From NCBI RefSeq assembly GCF_002783505.1, contig NZ_PFGL01000001.1, positions 1 to 64,000 on the forward strand: a stretch of DNA of 64,000 nucleotides, in the 5' to 3' direction. Below the pieces are notes generated by a model. It did no database searches. It saw nothing but the letters and a program-made list of their open reading frames with translations, and was not told where the DNA came from. Positions within the stretch are counted from its first letter, which is position 1. Each line of letters starts with the position of its first letter. Shown one piece after another: positions 60,139 to 64,000 of the stretch. The stretch comes from Shewanella sp. CG12_big_fil_rev_8_21_14_0_65_47_15 (lineage in GTDB: Bacteria > Pseudomonadota > Gammaproteobacteria > Enterobacterales > Shewanellaceae). The translations under genes and the position numbers were made by a program.

Positions 60139-61551
60139 TTGTCTGACACCCACAGCCCAACGTCGCGAGCACTGTCCCCCGTGCATCGAGCCGCGCTTAT
60201 GTTTCCTCAGCAGACGGCAATTAAGTTGGCGGGACAAGACATAAGTTACGCTGAGCTTAGCCAACGCGTTATCGCCCTGGGTGAACAATTAAGGGCGGCG
60301 GGTATCATTGAGGGTGAGCCGCTCGCCTGTATTGCAGTGAATAACCTCGAGATGATTTGCCTCTATTGGGCCTGTATCGATATCGGGGTAATCTTTTTCC
60401 CGATTTCGCCCCGTTTCCCACTTGCGCAGATCCAAGGTTTAGCCGATACCTATCGGATCCGCTACTTTTGGAGTTCGGAGATTTCTGCGCTACAGAACTG
60501 TCGTCAATTAAACTTACATTTTAATAGTGAAAGCTGTGGCTTAGTTCAACCGATTGATTTTGCACGTCCCGCCAATGTGGTTTTAACGTCGGGCTCTAGC
60601 GGCTTTCCAAAAGCGGCTGTGCATTGTTTAGCCAACCATATTGCCAATGCCGAAGGCGCTCGCAGCTTAATTCCACTCGAACAGGGCGACGCTTGGCTGC
60701 TCTCCCTGCCTTTATTCCATATCGGCGGCCTTGCGATATTGAACCGCTGCGCCTTAGTTGGCGCCTGTGTTGTGATGCCAGATCAAACGCTCAGTCTTAG
60801 CCAGCAGATTGACCAAGATAAGCTGACCCACATGTCTTTGGTACCAGCACAGCTGAGCAAGTTATTAGCCGATACGAACAGCCAACTTAACAGTATCAAA
60901 GCCCTATTGCTCGGTGGCGGCGCAGTCTCACTAGACTTACTCGCGCAGCTTAAGCAGCGTAACATTGTGAGCTACACGAGTTACGGCATGACAGAAATGG
61001 GCTCGCAGATCACCACAGGTCCCGCCTTAAGCGACGGCAGCAGTGGCAAGTTACTTCCCAAGCGTGAGCTTAAAATCGAAGACGGGGTGATTTGGGTGCG
61101 CGGCGAATGCCTGTTTATGGGGTACCTGACAGCAAACTGCATAGAAAGCAGTGTTGATCCCGATGGCTGGTTCTATACCAAAGACAGGGGCGAATGGGAC
61201 GAAAATGGCAATCTGCACATCCTCGGCCGCATCGATAATATGTTTATCTGCGGCGGTGAAAATATCCAACCAGAAGAAATCGAAGCGGCACTGAAACAGC
61301 ATCCAGAAATTGATGATGCCATCGTCTTTGCACAACCCGATCCCATCTTTGGCAACCTACCCGCCGCCATTATTCGCGGCAGCATAACCCGTAATATAGG
61401 TGCAAAAACCGCTGAGCTAGAAGCCTTTCTCGCCGACAAAATCGCCCGTTTTAAAAGGCCAAGACATTATTACCCTTGGCCTGAAGATAGCGAACAAACA
61501 GGGCTTAAGGTGAATAGAAAGACCCTAGTTGCACACATAAACCAGATTTGA
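60139..61551 (+). CDS. menE: MenE, o-succinylbenzoate-CoA ligase
   Basis: A 470-residue ANL-superfamily ligase that makes OSB-CoA via OSB-AMP. P-loop LTSGSSGFPKAA (about residues 153-164), SYGMTEMGSQ, GWFYTKDRG and the hinge GRIDNMFICGGENI. The likely start is TTG 60139 with GAGGAAAG 8 bases ahead, almost touching the menC stop; a longer frame reading into menC from ATG 60070 would add residues not shared with MenE proteins. Last gene of menDHCE. Confidence 0.93.
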   Translation: MSDTHSPTSRALSPVHRAALMFPQQTAIKLAGQDISYAELSQRVIALGEQLRAAGIIEGEPLACIAVNNLEMICLYWACIDIGVIFFPISPRFPLAQIQGLADTYRIRYFWSSEISALQNCRQLNLHFNSESCGLVQPIDFARPANVVLTSGSSGFPKAAVHCLANHIANAEGARSLIPLEQGDAWLLSLPLFHIGGLAILNRCALVGACVVMPDQTLSLSQQIDQDKLTHMSLVPAQLSKLLADTNSQLNSIKALLLGGGAVSLDLLAQLKQRNIVSYTSYGMTEMGSQITTGPALSDGSSGKLLPKRELKIEDGVIWVRGECLFMGYLTANCIESSVDPDGWFYTKDRGEWDENGNLHILGRIDNMFICGGENIQPEEIEAALKQHPEIDDAIVFAQPDPIFGNLPAAIIRGSITRNIGAKTAELEAFLADKIARFKRPRHYYPWPEDSEQTGLKVNRKTLVAHINQI

Positions 61552-61589
61552 GCCATAAAAAAACCTGCCGTAGCAGGTTTTTTATGGCT
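61551..61589. terminator. Bidirectional terminator between menE and rpoH
   Basis: A 17-18-bp near-perfect stem: AGCCATAAAAAA + CCTGC, loop CGTA, GCAGG + TTTTTTATGGCT. The A and T runs inside the stem give it function in both directions for the two convergent genes. Confidence 0.92.
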
Positions 61590-61619
61590 AACTCACTTTA
61601 GATCAAAGCGAGATGCTAA

Positions 61620-62477
61620 TTAGGCTTCCATACAAGCCTTCAGTTTGTTCATGGCATTTTTTTCGAGCTGGCGAATACGCTCAGCCGACACTTGGTAAGT
61701 TTCTGCCAATTCCTGCAGTGTGGTTTTATCGTCATCTAACCAACGGGCGCGCAGTATGTGCTGGCTACGTTCGTCTAAGGTTTTGATGGCCGATAATAAA
61801 CGACCTTGAGCGTTAGATTCCCAGTTATCGTTTTCGATATTTTCGGCTAAGTCCGACGAATGATCTTCGAGATAATGCACCGGCGCGAAGTCCTGTTCAT
61901 CATCGTTATCACTGGTCAAGTCAAATGCGGGATCCTGCGCCGCCATACGTGATTCCATTTCGGTCACGTCAGCCTTAGAGACCCCTAGATTTTGAGCCAC
62001 CATAGTGACTTCTTCATCGCTAAACCAACCTAAGCGTGTTTTCGCTTTACGGATATTAAAGAACAACTTACGTTGTGCTTTAGTGGTTGCGACTTTCACT
62101 ATGCGCCAGTTTTTTAGCACATATTCATGAATTTCGGCTTTAATCCAGTGCACCGCAAAGGATACTAGACGTACGCCAACATCGGGATCGAAGCGTTTTA
62201 CTGCCTTCATCAGACCAATGTTGCCTTCTTGGATCAAATCCGCCTGTGGCAGACCGTAACCTGAGTAGCCCTTGGCAACGTGCACGACAAAGCGTAAGTG
62301 CGACATAATCAGTTGCTTCGCTGCTTGCAGATCACCCGTTTCCTGCAAACGCTTGGCTAACTCATACTCAGCCTCAGCGTCCAGCATGCTAATGCTAGTC
62401 ACTGAATGGATATAAGCTTCTAGACTACTACTGCCCTGTGGGACTGTCAGTGCCATTGATTGCGTTTGAAAGGTCAT
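61620..62477 (-). CDS. rpoH: RpoH, heat-shock sigma-32 factor
   Basis: A 285-residue sigma-70-class factor. Region 2 ([19 protein letters not shown] ... [19 protein letters not shown]), the RpoH box [10 protein letters not shown] (about residue 133) and region 4 HTH ([21 protein letters not shown]). It directs RNA polymerase to heat-shock promoters and is controlled by translation and FtsH degradation in relatives. A 5' mRNA thermometer could exist in the 62478-62709 gap but no clear hairpin was fixed by eye. Convergent with menE, downstream of ftsX as in many gammaproteobacteria. Confidence 0.97.
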   Translation of the reverse strand: MTFQTQSMALTVPQGSSSLEAYIHSVTSISMLDAEAEYELAKRLQETGDLQAAKQLIMSHLRFVVHVAKGYSGYGLPQADLIQEGNIGLMKAVKRFDPDVGVRLVSFAVHWIKAEIHEYVLKNWRIVKVATTKAQRKLFFNIRKAKTRLGWFSDEEVTMVAQNLGVSKADVTEMESRMAAQDPAFDLTSDNDDEQDFAPVHYLEDHSSDLAENIENDNWESNAQGRLLSAIKTLDERSQHILRARWLDDDKTTLQELAETYQVSAERIRQLEKNAMNKLKACMEA

Positions 62478-62709
62478 TCGCGCTCCTACTTTCTTACTAA
62501 TTACTTATCAAATATAAGTCGATTACATTCCCTGATGATACAAAACCACCACAGGAATGAGCTGACGAACTATCGGCTAATTGACAGAGTATGTCAACCT
62601 TCACCCGTCTAGAGGTTACATTTAACCCCGATGAATAGACATTGCAAGTGAACAAAAGTTCATCGGCTACGTATTTCATCTCTTTATTTTTAGCTTAACA
62701 ACCTGATAC

Positions 62710-63675
62710 TTAAGAGGGTTCTATCGCCCTTAGATGTTGCCTTACGGATAGATAAGAACCCAGCCAGCCCAAGAAAGAGGCTAGGCCGACTAATTGTAGC
62801 AGTTCCATAAAAGTCAGTGACTTCATTTCCAACTGACTACCGTATAGTCCCAATAGCTCTGCCAGGGCAGAATCGAGATACCAAACGAGCAAGTTAATGA
62901 TAATCCAAGCCAATATGCCGCCTATCACCCCATACCAAATCCCAGTATAAAGAAAGGGACGCTGGATAAAAGATTCTGTTGCGCCCACTAATTTCATCAC
63001 CTCTATCTCGGTGCGGCGGTTCATAATCGCGAGTCGAATGGTGTTGCCAATCACCAACACCACAGCCAATACCAATAACGCAGCAATGGCCATCACAGTC
63101 CGTTCCAGTAAGCGCACCACGGCCTGCAAACGCTCAAGCCATTCAATATCCAAACGACCAAAACTGATCTCGGGCTCACGCTCTAATTTAGACAGTAGTT
63201 CGCGGGCACCTACGGGCGTGGAGTATCTTGGTGTCGGTGTCACTGTGATCACTGCGGGCAGCGGATTTTTATCGAGGTAAGCTAAGGCTTCACCAAAGCC
63301 CGATAGGCGCTGAAACTCCTCTAGGGCCTGGTTACGGTCGATATACTGCACTTTATCCACTTCGGAATAGGTACGAATACGTGTCAGTAGGCTCTGGATG
63401 GTCTGATCGCTGCGGTTTTCATCGATAAATAATGAAATTTCAGCCGCACTGTTCCACGAACTGGTAATAGTCTCGGCATTTTTCACTAAGACTTGTAATG
63501 CTGCTGGCAAACTTAAACTGACGCCCAATACGGCCATGGTCATCACGGATGAAACGGGGTTACGCCATAGCTCACCCATACTCGCCATAGCCTGCTGCAC
63601 ATGGCGAATAAAGAACATCACGATTCGACCCGAGATAGGTAATTTACTGCGGGTTAGCTTAGCATTGTCACTCAT
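62710..63675 (-). CDS. ftsX: FtsX, cell-division ABC transporter permease
   Basis: A 321-residue four-TM permease that with FtsE drives septal peptidoglycan amidases through EnvC. Cytoplasmic N-terminus, TM1 near residue 45 (VSSVMTMAVLGVSLSLP), a periplasmic domain to about residue 195, then three helices including ALLVLAVVLVIGNTIRLAIM. The start overlaps the ftsE stop (ATGA). Second gene of ftsEX; rpoH follows 232 bp later. Confidence 0.95.
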   Translation of the reverse strand: MSDNAKLTRSKLPISGRIVMFFIRHVQQAMASMGELWRNPVSSVMTMAVLGVSLSLPAALQVLVKNAETITSSWNSAAEISLFIDENRSDQTIQSLLTRIRTYSEVDKVQYIDRNQALEEFQRLSGFGEALAYLDKNPLPAVITVTPTPRYSTPVGARELLSKLEREPEISFGRLDIEWLERLQAVVRLLERTVMAIAALLVLAVVLVIGNTIRLAIMNRRTEIEVMKLVGATESFIQRPFLYTGIWYGVIGGILAWIIINLLVWYLDSALAELLGLYGSQLEMKSLTFMELLQLVGLASFLGWLGSYLSVRQHLRAIEPS

Positions 63676-64000
63676 AGACCTTCCCTCGGTACTGCGGAAC
63701 TGGTGTGAATGCCTTGATGCAGCTCTTGGGCGCCTATCATACGGCCTTGTTTTAGGGTAAAAGTACGATACTTCATCCGCGCAATCAGCCCCAGATCGTG
63801 GGTCGCAATCAGTACACTCGTCCCCGCATCGTTAAAGGTTTCAAACAGGCGCAAAATATCCATCGACAATTTAGGATCTAAGTTACCCGTGGGTTCGTCG
63901 GCGAGCAGTAGGGGCGGCTTGTTTACAATCGCGCGGGCGATGCCCACACGCTGCTGTTCCCCTCCAGATAACATAATAGGGTTATGGCGCTCTTTACCAT
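63672..64000 (-). CDS. ftsE: FtsE, cell-division ABC ATPase (3' part; runs off window)
   Basis: C-terminal ~109 residues of FtsE. The ABC signature LSGGEQQR, Walker B LLLADEPTGNLDP and the H-loop IATHD are visible; the Walker A part lies beyond the right edge. The frame stays open to base 64000 (GKERHNPIM before the signature). Overlaps ftsX by four bases. Confidence 0.96.
   Translation of the reverse strand, partial: GKERHNPIMLSGGEQQRVGIARAIVNKPPLLLADEPTGNLDPKLSMDILRLFETFNDAGTSVLIATHDLGLIARMKYRTFTLKQGRMIGAQELHQGIHTSSAVPREGL

Noticed and set aside
62478..62709. RpoH mRNA thermometer or small ORF (60 codons) in the rpoH-ftsX gap
   Set aside because: No stable hairpin covering the rpoH start could be fixed by eye, and the 60-codon frame has no motif or ribosome site.
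1..64000. tRNA or rRNA genes
   Set aside because: No cloverleaf-like or rRNA-like segment was noticed on either strand; not an exhaustive test.

Overview
The window looks like a chromosomal segment of a Shewanella species (Gammaproteobacteria, order Alteromonadales). This is judged from family content and order: two tandem formate dehydrogenase operons with DUF3305/DUF3306 and TorD-type helpers, menDHCE followed by convergent rpoH-ftsX-ftsE, an NrfBCD-type module, YjeH/Lrp and EamA transporters. No database search was possible. Base composition is even (mid-40s % GC by eye) except for AT-rich patches near 25.9-26.3 kb and 32.6-34.6 kb.

Layout. 0.2-16 kb: a formate-oxidation locus. It has a regulator, fdhD, DUF3305, DUF3306, a multi-[4Fe-4S] protein and a TorD-family chaperone, then two consecutive fdhX-fdhA-fdhB-fdhC sets, each ending in a terminator. 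Both catalytic subunits carry Cys rather than selenocysteine, and the copies share islands of perfect nucleotide identity. 16-24.3 kb: a TonB-dependent receptor with a Fur-like box, a BASS transporter, a HemN-like radical SAM protein, small proteins, a patatin-like lipase, an EamA exporter and trmL. 24.3-26.4 kb: an accessory patch with a REP-associated transposase, short tandem repeats, an antisense 5' fragment of a group II intron abutting an attC-like hairpin, and an orphan membrane-protein ORF. 26.4-31.6 kb: a coupled pair of M16 peptidases and an M20 amidohydrolase, two of them with in-frame 15-bp repeats before their export signals. 31.6-34.6 kb: a gene-poor AT-rich island with a 3 x 42-bp palindromic array, a zinc-ribbon two-TM protein and a secreted glycine-tailed protein. 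34.6-52 kb: regulators, a GGDEF-EAL protein, a DTW protein, MFS and APC transporters with divergent LysR and Lrp regulators, a chemoreceptor, a Sel1-repeat protein, TerB-like and TonB-like proteins. 52.3-56.3 kb: nrfBCD-like genes without nrfA, plus a DUF2726 protein and a divergent LysR regulator. 56.5-61.6 kb: menD-menH-menC-menE. 61.6-64 kb: rpoH, ftsX and the 3' part of ftsE on the minus strand.

How the genes work together. The common theme is anaerobic respiration. The Fdh complexes deliver electrons from periplasmic formate to quinone through cytochrome b subunits. MenDHCE make the menaquinone that FdhC and NrfD-type proteins exchange electrons with. The NrfBCD-like module would move electrons from the quinone pool to a periplasmic acceptor that is not encoded here. 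The accessory material sits between conserved core blocks.
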